This document shows, in pieces, positions 40,879 to 50,094 of a DNA stretch of 64,000 nt (within the stretch, counting starts at the first letter, position 1; every line of letters starts with the position of its first letter). This DNA comes from Methanocorpusculum sp. UBA424. GTDB lineage: Archaea; Halobacteriota; Methanomicrobia; Methanomicrobiales; Methanocorpusculaceae. The notes beneath the pieces were generated by a model that saw nothing but the letters and a program-made list of their open reading frames with translations, did no database searches and was not told the DNA's origin. The stretch is taken from positions 150,080 to 214,079 of the forward strand of contig DAHC01000003.1 in NCBI GenBank assembly GCA_002498375.1, given 5' to 3'. Both the position numbers and the translations under genes were made by a program.

Positions 40879-42367
40879 ACGCTCAGTCGAAGATCAGGTC
40901 GCCGAGTTCTATTACAAAGCGAAGATCACCAGAGGCGTCGCCGACCGGACGTTTAGGACCTGGTTTTCAAAAGGGATCAAGGCGCCCGACCTCGGAAAGT
41001 GCGCCGAAGTCAGCGAAATGTACCTTCTCTATCTGCCGTTCTGGAGGTTCGTTGCCCAGGGAAAAGCCGTCGCATGCGGCTACTCGGAATATACCGAGCA
41101 AACCGGCAACGTGATCAGAAATATCTTCGAGGAGCTGATCGACGACGAGTTCATCTGGACGGAGTGCGCCTGTGATACCGGCAAATACGGTATCGAGAAA
41201 CTCTGGCTTGACCCCGGAGGAGAGGCCCCGTACGTAAGAGGATCGGTCGTTTCGATGGAGCCGGGAGGATCGGCGATCGAGGCGAGCAAACGGGGAAGAG
41301 AAGCGGTCCACGAAATGATCAAGACCGCCGTCGAAAAACGGATCGATACGATCACGCTGAAAAAGTCGTTTCTGATCCCGAAGGTCTTCGAACTGGTGTA
41401 TGCTCCGGTCTGGATCGCGCATTACTCCTACAAAGGGGGTCACTATACGGCGATCGTGGATGCCGTGCGCGGAGAGGTTCTGGGCGGGACAAGCCCGATC
41501 AATCTGACCGCACGTACCAGGATGATGATCCTCTCTCTTGCGGCGGGAGGGATCATGATCGGTTCCTCGATCGCGATGCTCATCCATGCGGGACCGTATC
41601 ATCTGGTCGAGATGTTTCAGATCATTCTGCTTCTTCTGGGTATCGCCCTGTGTATGGCGGGATATCCGGCGTTCAAAGAAGGGAAGACCTTCGTCGCCAC
41701 AGGGACGATGCAGCACATCTCGACACTTCGTCCTGCGGTCAGGATCCCAAAACAGCTGACCGATCAGGAGATCCTGAACCATGAATCGACCGTGCTTCAG
41801 TGTCCGCTCTGCGGAGAGGAGGTAAAACAGCCGTGGGGCGAGGTGGTGATCCCGTGCAAGGGGTGCGGCCATCTTCTGGATATCACCGCCGACACCGTAA
41901 AAATCGTGCCGTATGATCTGGCAAAACCCGATCTTCTGGCGATGGTGGCGATGAAAGGAGTGGAACCAGAATATATTCCGTTCTGGCGCTTCGATGTGAA
42001 CTTGGAGGTGACCGACCGGCTCGCCGGCGGGGATACATCGACAGGACTGCCAAACATTGCCGGAAAACGCAGCTATTATATTTGTGCAGCCGATATCCCC
42101 CGCTATCTTGCTGAACCCTGGGAGATCGATCTGACGATCAGAAATCCCGAGATCGTTGAGGTGATTGACGGCCGGGATGGGGAATATCGGCCCATTTTCA
42201 TCAATCAGAGTACGGCACGCGAGCTGACGGAGTTTCTCTATCTCAGATACGAGACGGAAAAGCCGGGGATCCTGCAGGTTCTCAGATACAACTTCACGGT
42301 GGAGAACTCGCGGATCGTGTATATACCCTATTATAAAGAACAGGCATCCTACATTCCGGGTATCTAA
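40868..42367 (+). CDS. YxPFW-module membrane protein, long form with zinc ribbon
   Basis: A 499-residue protein. Modules at YLPFWRFVAQGKAVACGY (about 59-76), YAPVWIAHYSYKGGHYTAIVDAVRGEVLGG (about 182-211), YIPFWRFDVNLEVTDRL (about 372-388) and a final YIPYYKE resemble one another. Two membrane helices lie at about 220-240 and 248-268, and a zinc ribbon CPLCG...CKGCG at about 318-340. It is related by module to the preceding gene product and, in my recollection, to poorly characterised bacterial and archaeal zinc-ribbon membrane proteins. The function is unknown. RecQ follows within ten bases. Confidence 0.65.
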   Translation: MGLERSVEDQVAEFYYKAKITRGVADRTFRTWFSKGIKAPDLGKCAEVSEMYLLYLPFWRFVAQGKAVACGYSEYTEQTGNVIRNIFEELIDDEFIWTECACDTGKYGIEKLWLDPGGEAPYVRGSVVSMEPGGSAIEASKRGREAVHEMIKTAVEKRIDTITLKKSFLIPKVFELVYAPVWIAHYSYKGGHYTAIVDAVRGEVLGGTSPINLTARTRMMILSLAAGGIMIGSSIAMLIHAGPYHLVEMFQIILLLLGIALCMAGYPAFKEGKTFVATGTMQHISTLRPAVRIPKQLTDQEILNHESTVLQCPLCGEEVKQPWGEVVIPCKGCGHLLDITADTVKIVPYDLAKPDLLAMVAMKGVEPEYIPFWRFDVNLEVTDRLAGGDTSTGLPNIAGKRSYYICAADIPRYLAEPWEIDLTIRNPEIVEVIDGRDGEYRPIFINQSTARELTEFLYLRYETEKPGILQVLRYNFTVENSRIVYIPYYKEQASYIPGI

Positions 42368-42376
42368 ACAAGTTCC

Positions 42377-43858
42377 ATGACGAAAGCGATACAGCAGACA
42401 CTTGAAAGGTTCTTCCATCATCAGACGTTTCGTCCCAACCAGCAGGAGATCATCGAGACGATCGTCAGCGGGAGGGATGTACTCGCGGTGATGGCGACCG
42501 GCGGGGGAAAATCCCTTTGTTATCAGCTTCCGGCCCTGATGCTTGACGGGATGACGATCGTTATCTCTCCCCTGATCGCGCTGATGAAGGACCAGGTAGA
42601 CTCACTTTCGAATCAGGGGGTGACGGTCGAGACATTAAACAGTCTCCAGACCTATGACGAACGGCAGAGGATCGAGCAGGATATGCGTGACGGAAAAGTC
42701 AGGATCCTCTACGTCTCGCCGGAACGGGCTGTAACTCCGGCATTTTTCGCGACGCTTGCCGGCTGTAAGGTCGCGCTTTTTGCCGTAGACGAGGCGCACT
42801 GTATCTCGATGTGGGGTCATCAGTTCCGGCCCGAGTACCGGGAGATCAAATATCTGCGGGACAAGTTCCCGGGCGTTCCGATCGCCGCTTTTACGGCGAC
42901 GGCTACCCGGCGGGTCCGTGAGGATATCGCAAACGAGCTGCGGCTGAAAGATCCGGCTGAGTTTATCGGCAGTTTCGACCGGAGAAATCTCCGGTACTCG
43001 GCTTTTGCCGAGCCGAACGCCCAGGTCAGGATGCAGAAAATTATCAGTTACGTCACCGCCCACAAGGATGATCCGGGGATCATCTACTGTTTTTCGCGGG
43101 CGAGCACCGAGGAACTGGCGGAGCGTCTCAGAAAGGTCCATATCCTGGCAAATCCGTATCATGCCGGCCTGCCGACCCCGGAACGGAGCAGGGTCCAGGA
43201 AGGATTTCTGAACAACTCGATCAAAGTGATCTGCGCAACGGTGGCGTTCGGCATGGGGATCGACAAACCCGACGTCAGGTATGTGATCCATGCCCACATG
43301 CCTAAAGACATCGAATCCTATTATCAGGAAACGGGACGGGCCGGCAGAGACGGCAAACCCGGGGAATGTCTGCTGTTTTATTCAGGCGGCGACCGGCGAA
43401 AGATCGAAAATATGCTTGAACGGGAGTTCACCGATAAGAAAAAGTCCGAGATCGCCCGGGAAAAACTGGATCAGATGTATGCCTACTGTACGGCGGGATC
43501 GTGCCGAAGACAGCTGCTTCTTTCTTACTTCGACGAGGAGATCAAACCCTGCGGGAACTGTGATATCTGCGGGGACCGGCAGATAACGCAGGTCAGACCG
43601 GCGGGAAATCTCTCGAAGATCATTCTGTCAGGGGTGCAGGATGTCGACGGAGTGCTGACGAAGCCTGAGTTCATCTCGTTCCTTCTCGGTCTCGAACGGG
43701 CAAAGACGGTTAAACTTCAGCTGAACACGCACCCTTTCTTCGGCGCGGCGAAAGGAAGGGAGAGAGAGGAAATTGAAAAAGAAGTCAGCAGTCTTCTGAG
43801 GGCGGGCAGGCTCCGCCTCGAAGGAAAAACCGTCAGAAAACTGTGTTCTGGAAATTGA
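42377..43858 (+). CDS. recQ: RecQ-family DNA helicase
   Basis: A 493-residue 3'-5' helicase. ATGGGKSLCYQLPAL (motif I), VDEAHCISMWGHQFRPEY (motif II, DEAH, with the RecQ aromatic loop), FTATATRRV (III), FSRASTEELAERL (IV), VICATVAFGMGIDKPDVRYVIH (V) and QETGRAGRDG (VI) are all present. The zinc-binding part follows (YCTAGSCRRQLLLSYFDE...CGNCDICGD). A winged-helix-like tail is short and there is no HRDC domain. RecQ of bacterial type is patchy in archaea, so lateral acquisition is likely. It is co-directional with the YxPFW genes; the link may be only positional. Confidence 0.93.
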   Translation: MTKAIQQTLERFFHHQTFRPNQQEIIETIVSGRDVLAVMATGGGKSLCYQLPALMLDGMTIVISPLIALMKDQVDSLSNQGVTVETLNSLQTYDERQRIEQDMRDGKVRILYVSPERAVTPAFFATLAGCKVALFAVDEAHCISMWGHQFRPEYREIKYLRDKFPGVPIAAFTATATRRVREDIANELRLKDPAEFIGSFDRRNLRYSAFAEPNAQVRMQKIISYVTAHKDDPGIIYCFSRASTEELAERLRKVHILANPYHAGLPTPERSRVQEGFLNNSIKVICATVAFGMGIDKPDVRYVIHAHMPKDIESYYQETGRAGRDGKPGECLLFYSGGDRRKIENMLEREFTDKKKSEIAREKLDQMYAYCTAGSCRRQLLLSYFDEEIKPCGNCDICGDRQITQVRPAGNLSKIILSGVQDVDGVLTKPEFISFLLGLERAKTVKLQLNTHPFFGAAKGREREEIEKEVSSLLRAGRLRLEGKTVRKLCSGN

Positions 43859-43859
43859 T

Positions 43860-44837
43860 TCAGATAAGCAGCCGCCGAAACTCCGCACCGGTCGTCTCGA
43901 TATCGCTTTTTTTCACCCGTTCAACAAGACCTGCATATGTTTTACTCCCCAAACGCTTCTCAGCCATCCATTCTTTCGCAAACTCCCCGCTCTGGATCTC
44001 ATTTAAGATCTCTGTCATCTGTTTTCTTGAATCATCCCCGATTACCCGGGCACCCCGGGTGATCCCTCCGTAGCCTGCGGTTTTTGAAACGAAGTCGTGC
44101 ATCTTCGAAAATCCGCCTTCGTAGATGAGATCGACAACCAGCTTCACTTCGTGGGCGCACTCGGAAAAAGCGAGTTCCGGAGGATAGCCGGCATCCACGA
44201 GGGTGTCATACGCCGCAGAAATCAATGCCGGAAGACCGCCGCAGATGACGGCCTGTTCTCCAAAGAGATCCGTCTCCGTTTCATCTCTGAAGGTGGAGGC
44301 AAGGACCGCCGAACGGGAAGACCCGATACCTGCCGCAAACCCGAGGGCCAGATTTAATGCGCGCCCCGTATGATCCTGATGAACGGCAACGAGAGAGGGA
44401 ACACCCGATCCGTTCTCATAGAGTTTTCGAACCATCGGGCCGACCCCTTTTGGGGCAACCAGAACGACGTCCGTGAATTTCGGCGGAACGATGAAACCGT
44501 AATGAATATTGAAACCGTGGGCAAAGACCAGACACTGGCCTTCTTTGAGAAACGGAGCGATATCTTTTGTATATATATCCGCAGCGGATTCGTCCGGGAA
44601 AAAAACGGCAAGAATATCGGAGCGCATGACCGCATCCCGCACGGACATGACGGAAAATCCATCGGAAACGGCTAAATCGAAGCTTTTTCCCGGACGGTTC
44701 CCGATGATGACATTGACGCCGCTGTCCCGAAGATTTCTTGCCTGGGCGCGGCCCTGCGAACCGTAACCAAGGATCGCGACGCATTTTTCAGCAATAATAC
44801 CGATATCTTTATCAGTCACGGGATATTTCTGCATCAT
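43860..44837 (-). CDS. ilvC: Ketol-acid reductoisomerase
   Basis: A reading from ATG 44837 (or the next codon) gives about 325 residues beginning MMQKYPVTDKDIG, close to the KARI family start. VAILGYGSQGRAQARNLRDSGVNVIIG is the Rossmann NADPH site, FAHGFNIHYG is the active-site loop, DETETDLFGEQAV carries the Mg-binding Asp and Glu, and GYPPELAFSEC/AHEVKLVVDLIYEGG the remaining ligands. A longer frame to 44939 would read through the TATA box at about 44870-44880. The enzyme makes dihydroxyisovalerate and dihydroxymethylvalerate for branched-chain amino acids. No other ilv gene is adjacent. Confidence 0.9.
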   Translation of the reverse strand: MMQKYPVTDKDIGIIAEKCVAILGYGSQGRAQARNLRDSGVNVIIGNRPGKSFDLAVSDGFSVMSVRDAVMRSDILAVFFPDESAADIYTKDIAPFLKEGQCLVFAHGFNIHYGFIVPPKFTDVVLVAPKGVGPMVRKLYENGSGVPSLVAVHQDHTGRALNLALGFAAGIGSSRSAVLASTFRDETETDLFGEQAVICGGLPALISAAYDTLVDAGYPPELAFSECAHEVKLVVDLIYEGGFSKMHDFVSKTAGYGGITRGARVIGDDSRKQMTEILNEIQSGEFAKEWMAEKRLGSKTYAGLVERVKKSDIETTGAEFRRLLI

Positions 44838-44966
44838 ATCTGTAGGAGTAAATAGAGTCCGCATACGTATAAAATTATATACCCTCATCCCCATACACAT
44901 AGTTACACGTTGACTTGCCTTTAAAACCAGAAACGGCAAAGTAACGAAAACAGGACACGATATATA
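44838..44966. promoter_or_regulatory. Divergent promoter region ilvC / mptA
   Basis: TATAAAATTATATA (about 44868-44881) is a strong TATA box, best read on the reverse strand for ilvC. For mptA, CTTTAAAACC near 44920 is the candidate, with AGGACAC ahead of ATG 44967 as a possible ribosome-binding site. Confidence 0.45.
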
Positions 44967-45902
44967 ATGTCATTACCAGATGTGCAGTCCACCGCCCCGG
45001 ATGTGAGAATCAGCCTGACGCGTGTTGGTGTGAAAAATGTCAGAAAACTAGTCGAGGTCGGCAGACCCGGGAAGACCCGGCCGGCGATCTTTATTTCAGA
45101 GTTTGACGTATTCGTTGATCTTCCAAGCAGTCTGAAAGGGGCAAACCTTTCCAGAAACTTTGAAGTGATCGATGAGGTGCTCCAGCAGGCAACGAGCGGT
45201 GATGTCAAAGGTATTGAGGATGTGTGCGGGATCGTTTCGCGAAAACTTCTCGACCATCATGAATATGCTGACCGCACGGAAGTTTTTATGAGAAGTTTCT
45301 ACATGATGAACCGGGAGACGCCCGTCTCGAAGACATCATGTCAGGAAGTTATCAGTGTCTACGCACATGCGGTAGCCCAGAGAACGAACGGCAAACCGAT
45401 GGTCAGAAAAAGCGTCGGCGCCGAAGTTACCGGTATCACTGCATGTCCGTGCGCCCAGAACATCATGAAGGATCATGCGATGCATGTGATGGAGCAGCTC
45501 GAGATCCCCGAGGATAAGATCTCGGCATTCTTCAACGAGATCCCGATGGCAAGCCACAACCAGCGCGGACGCGGCTTCCTGTGTGTAGAAACAGACGGCG
45601 ACATTATCGTCCCTCTTGAAAAGATCGTTACGGTCCTCAAGGAGTCGATGAGCGCAAAGATCTACGAACTCCTGAAGCGCGGCGATGAAAGCTATGTCGT
45701 GATGGCAGCCCACAAGAACGCCAGATTCGTCGAAGACTGCGTTCGGGAGATGGCAAGAAGAGTAGTATCCACGTTCGGCGACCTCCCGGGGGACACGCAC
45801 ATCACGATCCGGCAGACCAATGAGGAAAGCATCCACCAGCATGATGCCTACGCCGAGAGAAAGGCAACCCTTGCCGAGCTTCGCGAAGAGCTCAGCATAT
45901 AA
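44967..45902 (+). CDS. mptA: GTP cyclohydrolase MptA (methanopterin synthesis)
   Basis: A 311-residue FolE2/MptA-family enzyme. PDVRISLTRVGVKNVRKLVEV is the family N-terminus; SVGAEVTGITACPCAQNIM contains the conserved catalytic Cys-Pro-Cys; MASHNQRGRGFL and NEESIHQHDAYAERKATL follow. MptA is an Fe(II)-dependent type I GTP cyclohydrolase giving 7,8-dihydroneopterin 2',3'-cyclic phosphate, the first step to methanopterin. Its presence is consistent with a methanogen. Length is normal. It is monocistronic, with a 400-base gap after it. Confidence 0.93.
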   Translation: MSLPDVQSTAPDVRISLTRVGVKNVRKLVEVGRPGKTRPAIFISEFDVFVDLPSSLKGANLSRNFEVIDEVLQQATSGDVKGIEDVCGIVSRKLLDHHEYADRTEVFMRSFYMMNRETPVSKTSCQEVISVYAHAVAQRTNGKPMVRKSVGAEVTGITACPCAQNIMKDHAMHVMEQLEIPEDKISAFFNEIPMASHNQRGRGFLCVETDGDIIVPLEKIVTVLKESMSAKIYELLKRGDESYVVMAAHKNARFVEDCVREMARRVVSTFGDLPGDTHITIRQTNEESIHQHDAYAERKATLAELREELSI

Positions 45903-46302
45903 TCACCAATTACTTTTTTCGATTATTGTATGAAGAAACGCCACTCACCTCCAAACATATGTAGGAAAAATAGAGTCGCTTTTTCATATTGATTACTCTC
46001 ACAGAGAGCGCATGCTCACTAAGAGAGGAATAAACCGCATTTCAGCCGATTTGACCCATCAGTATTAATTTTTTTTAATTAAGTACAATTTAATACCAAT
46101 ATTATTAATATTCAGACTATTTTTCAAAACACCCGGAAAAATAAGCCTTTCGATTTCCGATAAAATAGGGAATCATTAATTAGCCTCGCACGAAAGATAA
46201 AGATTAGCGTACTTCTGTACGTGTCATTAATCCAAAAGGACAATGGTAATATTCCTGTATAGCTGTTTGAAAACCTAAATAATTTAGGATGAGGCGAAAA
46301 CA
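45903..46302 (+). promoter_or_regulatory. Long AT-rich control region of frh operon
   Basis: Four hundred bases without a gene. It holds a CGTAC/GTACG hairpin (46208-46221), a 15-base palindrome CCTAAATAATTTAGG (46274-46288) and GAGG (46291-46294) as ribosome-binding site for the TTG start at 46303. The palindrome ends just before the ribosome-binding site, so a protein or RNA structure there could control translation. The AT-rich part at 46060-46140 may hold the promoter. Confidence 0.5.
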
Positions 46303-47670
46303 TTGTCGAAAGTAGTAGAAATTTCCCCGACCACCAGACATGAAGGTCACTCCAAGCTCGTTTTAAAAGTAAACGATGAAGGCATCATTGAGCGCGGAGA
46401 CTGGCTTTCTATCACACCGGTTCGTGGAGTAGAGAAACTTGCCATTGGTAAAACCTATGAGCAGGTCCCAAAGATCGCTTCCCGTGTTTGTGGTATCTGT
46501 CCGATTGCCCACACACTTGCCGCAACTGAGGCAATGGAAGCATCAATGGGTGTTGAGATCCCAGACGACGCATATCTCCTGCGTGTGATTTTACAGTGCG
46601 CCAACAGGCTGCACTCCCATGCTCTGCATGATATCCTGGCTCTTCCGGATATGTACATCCCAGGAACCGACACAAAGATCAACCCCTTCACACCTGAAGA
46701 GCCGGTCAGATCTGTCGCAAAGCGTATCCAGACCCTTCGTATGATCGGTCAGACCATCGGCGAGATCGTCGGCGGCGAAGCAGTACACCCGTCCAACCCC
46801 CGTGTTGGTGGTATGTACAAGAACATCACCCCGCGTGCAAGAGCAAAGGTCTACGACCTTGCAAAGCAGGCAATCCCACTTGCACGTGAACAGATGGAGT
46901 TCATGATCGCAGTCTTTGAGAACTACGGCAAACGTGACTGGGCAGAGATGTGCGGCCGCGAAGTTGCCATTCCAAAAGACCTTGGTTACCACCAGCAGGG
47001 ATACATGGCAGCTGACCCGTTGTACGGCAGCACCTCCCTTGATGCAAATCCCGGATGGGATCCTGCACGCTGGCTTGAAGTCAGACCCTGGGACTGGTAT
47101 ATGGGCGAAGAAGAGATCACTCTCGAAGACCCCGCATACCCAGTCGGCGGAACCACCAAAGCAGGCACAAAGGCCTGGCCGCAGATGCAGGCATGCACCG
47201 GCGTACCCCTGTACGACGGACAGCCTGTTGAGGTCGGTCCCCGTGCACGTATGTCCATCTTCAAGAACTACGACCGTAAAGGCGCAATCGGCCTGAACAT
47301 CGCTCGTGAGATGGAATACATGGACTCGGTCTACAAGATGATCGAGGCAGCAGATGCAGTTAACACCAGCGCCCCGGTTTGTGCAGACGTCATCCCCCAG
47401 GGAGACGGCGAGATCGGATGGGCAGCAAATGAAGCCCCACGCGGCTGCGACGTTCACCTTGCAAAAGTAAGGAACGGCAAAGTCGAGTGGTTCTCCATGC
47501 TTGTCCCGACCACCTGGAACTTCCCAACCTGCAGCCGTGCACTTACCGGCGCACCCTGGGAACTTGCAGAAGTTATCGTCCGTGCATACGACCCCTGTGT
47601 TTCCTGCGCAACCCACATGATTGTGCTGGATGAAAACAACAAGCTCGTTGCACAGAAGCTTCTTGAGTAA
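46303..47670 (+). CDS. frhA: F420-reducing [NiFe] hydrogenase, alpha (large) subunit
   Basis: A 455-residue large subunit with a TTG start preceded by GAGG. RVCGICPIAHTLAA is the N-terminal CxxC Ni ligand motif; the C-terminal DPCVSCATH supplies the second pair and is followed by a 17-residue extension, MIVLDENNKLVAQKLLE, which the maturation protease would remove after His. All Ni ligands are cysteine; no selenocysteine. It takes up H2 in the cytoplasm as part of the FrhABG complex that reduces F420. First of four genes in the standard order A-D-G-B. Confidence 0.96.
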   Translation: MSKVVEISPTTRHEGHSKLVLKVNDEGIIERGDWLSITPVRGVEKLAIGKTYEQVPKIASRVCGICPIAHTLAATEAMEASMGVEIPDDAYLLRVILQCANRLHSHALHDILALPDMYIPGTDTKINPFTPEEPVRSVAKRIQTLRMIGQTIGEIVGGEAVHPSNPRVGGMYKNITPRARAKVYDLAKQAIPLAREQMEFMIAVFENYGKRDWAEMCGREVAIPKDLGYHQQGYMAADPLYGSTSLDANPGWDPARWLEVRPWDWYMGEEEITLEDPAYPVGGTTKAGTKAWPQMQACTGVPLYDGQPVEVGPRARMSIFKNYDRKGAIGLNIAREMEYMDSVYKMIEAADAVNTSAPVCADVIPQGDGEIGWAANEAPRGCDVHLAKVRNGKVEWFSMLVPTTWNFPTCSRALTGAPWELAEVIVRAYDPCVSCATHMIVLDENNKLVAQKLLE

Positions 47671-47679
47671 GCATATACC

Positions 47680-48162
47680 ATGGAAGGACTGTTTCCAGAA
47701 ATAATAATCGCCGGTGTCGGTAACGAACTCTTTGGCGACGACGGATTTGGTCCGGCAGTGATCAGAGCTTTAGCTGACTGCGAACTTCCCGACAATGTAA
47801 AAGCAATGGATGTAGGCCTTGGCGGCCCTCACCTCATCTTTTCCATGCTGGAACCGGACGTCACAAAAAAACTGATCATTGTGGACGCAATGGACTTCGG
47901 GGGAAAACCCGGAGACGTTACCAAGATCCCCGCCGACCTTCTGCCTGAAGGCAGACAGGAACGTTACATGGATGCCCATTCCGGAAATCTGCTCGATCCG
48001 ATCGGCAGACTGAAAGGAAAAATGGATATTGTTATTATCGGGTGCCAGCCCGGGTATATTCCTGCTCCGGACTCAGAGGACTTTGCCCTCGAATTAAGTC
48101 CGGATGTTCAAGGAGCTGTTCCCAAAACTGTAAATGTCATCTTACAGGAATTAGAGAGCTGA
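47680..48162 (+). CDS. frhD: Hydrogenase maturation endopeptidase
   Basis: A 160-residue HycI/HybD-type protease. GVGNELFGDDGFGPAVIRAL contains the metal-sensing Glu and Asp; DVGLGGPHLIF and LIIVDAMDFGG are further family motifs. It clips the C-terminal peptide of FrhA after nickel insertion. It lies between the large and small subunit genes, separated from each by under 10 bases. Confidence 0.93.
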   Translation: MEGLFPEIIIAGVGNELFGDDGFGPAVIRALADCELPDNVKAMDVGLGGPHLIFSMLEPDVTKKLIIVDAMDFGGKPGDVTKIPADLLPEGRQERYMDAHSGNLLDPIGRLKGKMDIVIIGCQPGYIPAPDSEDFALELSPDVQGAVPKTVNVILQELES

Positions 48163-48165
48163 AAA

Positions 48166-49077
48166 ATGGGATTATTAGATAAACTCAAAGGCTTACTGTT
48201 CGGTAATGAGGCTGTCAGCGAGGGAAAACAGGACGCAAAGCCTGGTGCAAAACCAGCTGACGCAAAGGTCGAACAAAAGCCAATTATTACAAAACCAAAG
48301 GAGGAGAAGCCAGTGGCTGACAAGATTACTGTAGGACATGTACACATGAGCGGTTGTACCGGATGTCTCGTGTCCCTTGCAGATAACTACGAAGGATTAC
48401 TTACAATCCTCGATAAATACGCTGACCTCGTCTACTGTCTGACTCTCGCCGATGTGCGTCACATCCCCAAAATGGATGTCGCATTAGTCGAGGGTTCCGT
48501 CTGTATCAACGACGAGTGCTCAATGGAAGAGATTTTAGAAACCCGTGAGAACGCAGCAATTGTTGTGGCTCTCGGAGGCTGCGCCTGCTACGGAAACACG
48601 ACCCGTTTCTGCCGCGGAGGCCAGCAGAACCAGCCCCAGCATGAGGGCTACCTGCCGATCGGCGACCTGATCAAGGTGGATGTCTACATTCCAGCTTGTG
48701 CGCCGACCCCGCAGCAGATCAGAAACGTCTGCCTTATGGCATACCTGTTACTCAAAGGAAATGACGAGCAGAAGGCACTTGCAACCGCATACCTTACGCC
48801 CCTCATGAACCTTGCGGCAGCAGGAACCGAAGCATGCGGCTGCGACCTGATGACCGAAGTCATCAACCAGGGTCTCTGCTGCGGCTGCGGAAGCTGCGCA
48901 GCAGCCTGCCCTGTCCGTGCAGTCACAATGCAGTACGGCAAACCGCAGATCGAACGCGATCTCTGTATCAAATGCGGAGCATGCTACGCACAGTGCCCGA
49001 GAAGCTTCTTCAGCTTCGACGTCTGTGGACAGTATGAATCAATTACTAACCTCATTGCAGAGGTTATGAAACCCTGA
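48166..49077 (+). CDS. frhG: F420-reducing hydrogenase, gamma (small) subunit
   Basis: Up to 303 residues. The catalytic small-subunit part begins at VADKITVGHVHMSGCTGCLVSLADNYEG, with the proximal-cluster Cys residues; GLCCGCGSCAAACPVRA and DLCIKCGACYAQCPRSF are two C-terminal [4Fe-4S] motifs. The first 49 residues from ATG 48166 are a Lys/Ala/Pro-rich extension. A strong ribosome-binding site (GGAGGAG, 48300-48306) stands seven bases before an in-frame GTG at 48313 (residue 50), which matches the usual FrhG start, so the short form may be the main product. Confidence 0.94.
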   Translation: MGLLDKLKGLLFGNEAVSEGKQDAKPGAKPADAKVEQKPIITKPKEEKPVADKITVGHVHMSGCTGCLVSLADNYEGLLTILDKYADLVYCLTLADVRHIPKMDVALVEGSVCINDECSMEEILETRENAAIVVALGGCACYGNTTRFCRGGQQNQPQHEGYLPIGDLIKVDVYIPACAPTPQQIRNVCLMAYLLLKGNDEQKALATAYLTPLMNLAAAGTEACGCDLMTEVINQGLCCGCGSCAAACPVRAVTMQYGKPQIERDLCIKCGACYAQCPRSFFSFDVCGQYESITNLIAEVMKP

Positions 49078-49097
49078 GGGTCCTGGAGGCGAAAAAA

Positions 49098-49970
49098 ATG
49101 GAATATCTTGGACAATACAAGGCAGTCTACAAAGCCAAATCCGGCTGTGAAGACATTCTCGCAAAGGCCCAGGACGGAGGAATCGTCACATCAATGTTTG
49201 CCTACGCACTTGAGACAGGCATTATTGACGGAGCAATCGTCGCAGGACCAGGATCAGAGCCGTACAAGCCTGAACCAATGATCGCCACTACGGTCGAAGA
49301 ACTCTTCGCCAGCCGTGGAACCAAATACTCAATCTCACCGAACATTTCACTGATCAAAGAGGCGACCCGCAGCTATGGTCTTGACAAGATCGGTATCGTC
49401 GGAACCCCGTGTCAGATCCAGGCCGTTCGTAAAGGACAGCTCTACCCGATCGGTCTGCGTGACGTCCCCGACAAGATCGCCCTTGCACTCGGTATCTTCT
49501 GTATGGAAAACTTCCCCTACCAGGGACTCTTCCAGATGGTCGAAGACCACTGTGCAACCAAGATCGACAATGTCACCAAGATGGACATCGGAAAGGGCAA
49601 ATTCTCCGTCTACACCGAACGCGGTGTAAACTCACAGATCCCCTTAAAGGTTACTCACAAGTATGAGCAGCCCGGATGCCACGTCTGTCTCGACTACGTC
49701 GCAAACATGGCAGATATCTCAACCGGATCTGTTGGAACCCCCGATGGATGGTCAACCGTCTTCGTCCGCTCCGCCGCCGGTGAGGCAGCCTTCAACAAGG
49801 CAGTCGAAGCAGGCTGGATCGTTGCCGAGTCAATGGACGGCGTCAAGCCGGGCCTTGAACTCGTCGAGAAGCTTGCAACCGAGAAGATCACCAAAAACCA
49901 GAAGTACCTTGAGCACAGAGCCCACAAAGAGCACGCTGCTCTCAAGCCACTCCGTAACCCCTACATCTAA
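49098..49970 (+). CDS. frhB: F420-reducing hydrogenase, beta (F420-binding) subunit
   Basis: A 290-residue FrhB protein. ARDGGIVTSMFAYALE-like (AQDGGIVTSMFAYALETG) is the flavin/F420 domain start; GTKYSISPNISLIKEATR, GTPCQIQAVRK and HVCLDYVANMADISTGSVGTPDGWSTVFVR are conserved, the last carrying cluster Cys residues. It holds FAD and the F420 site of the complex. Last gene of frhADGB; a hairpin terminator follows. Confidence 0.95.
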   Translation: MEYLGQYKAVYKAKSGCEDILAKAQDGGIVTSMFAYALETGIIDGAIVAGPGSEPYKPEPMIATTVEELFASRGTKYSISPNISLIKEATRSYGLDKIGIVGTPCQIQAVRKGQLYPIGLRDVPDKIALALGIFCMENFPYQGLFQMVEDHCATKIDNVTKMDIGKGKFSVYTERGVNSQIPLKVTHKYEQPGCHVCLDYVANMADISTGSVGTPDGWSTVFVRSAAGEAAFNKAVEAGWIVAESMDGVKPGLELVEKLATEKITKNQKYLEHRAHKEHAALKPLRNPYI

Positions 49971-49993
49971 ACAGTGTATAATGGATTACGACA

Positions 49994-50024
49994 TGTACCC
50001 ATCCTCTCGGGTACACTTTTTTTT
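49994..50024 (+). terminator. Hairpin terminator of frhADGB
   Basis: TGTACCC (49994-50000) pairs with GGGTACA (50009-50015) around ATCCTCTC, followed by eight Ts. Confidence 0.65.
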
Positions 50025-50094
50025 GACGAAAATTTTTCCATAGGGCGATCTCAAACGAACATCTTTTCATCTCTCAAGGATGTACCTTTTTATC

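Noticed and set aside
46591..47616. Long frame antisense to frhA
   Set aside because: Shadow of a certain gene.
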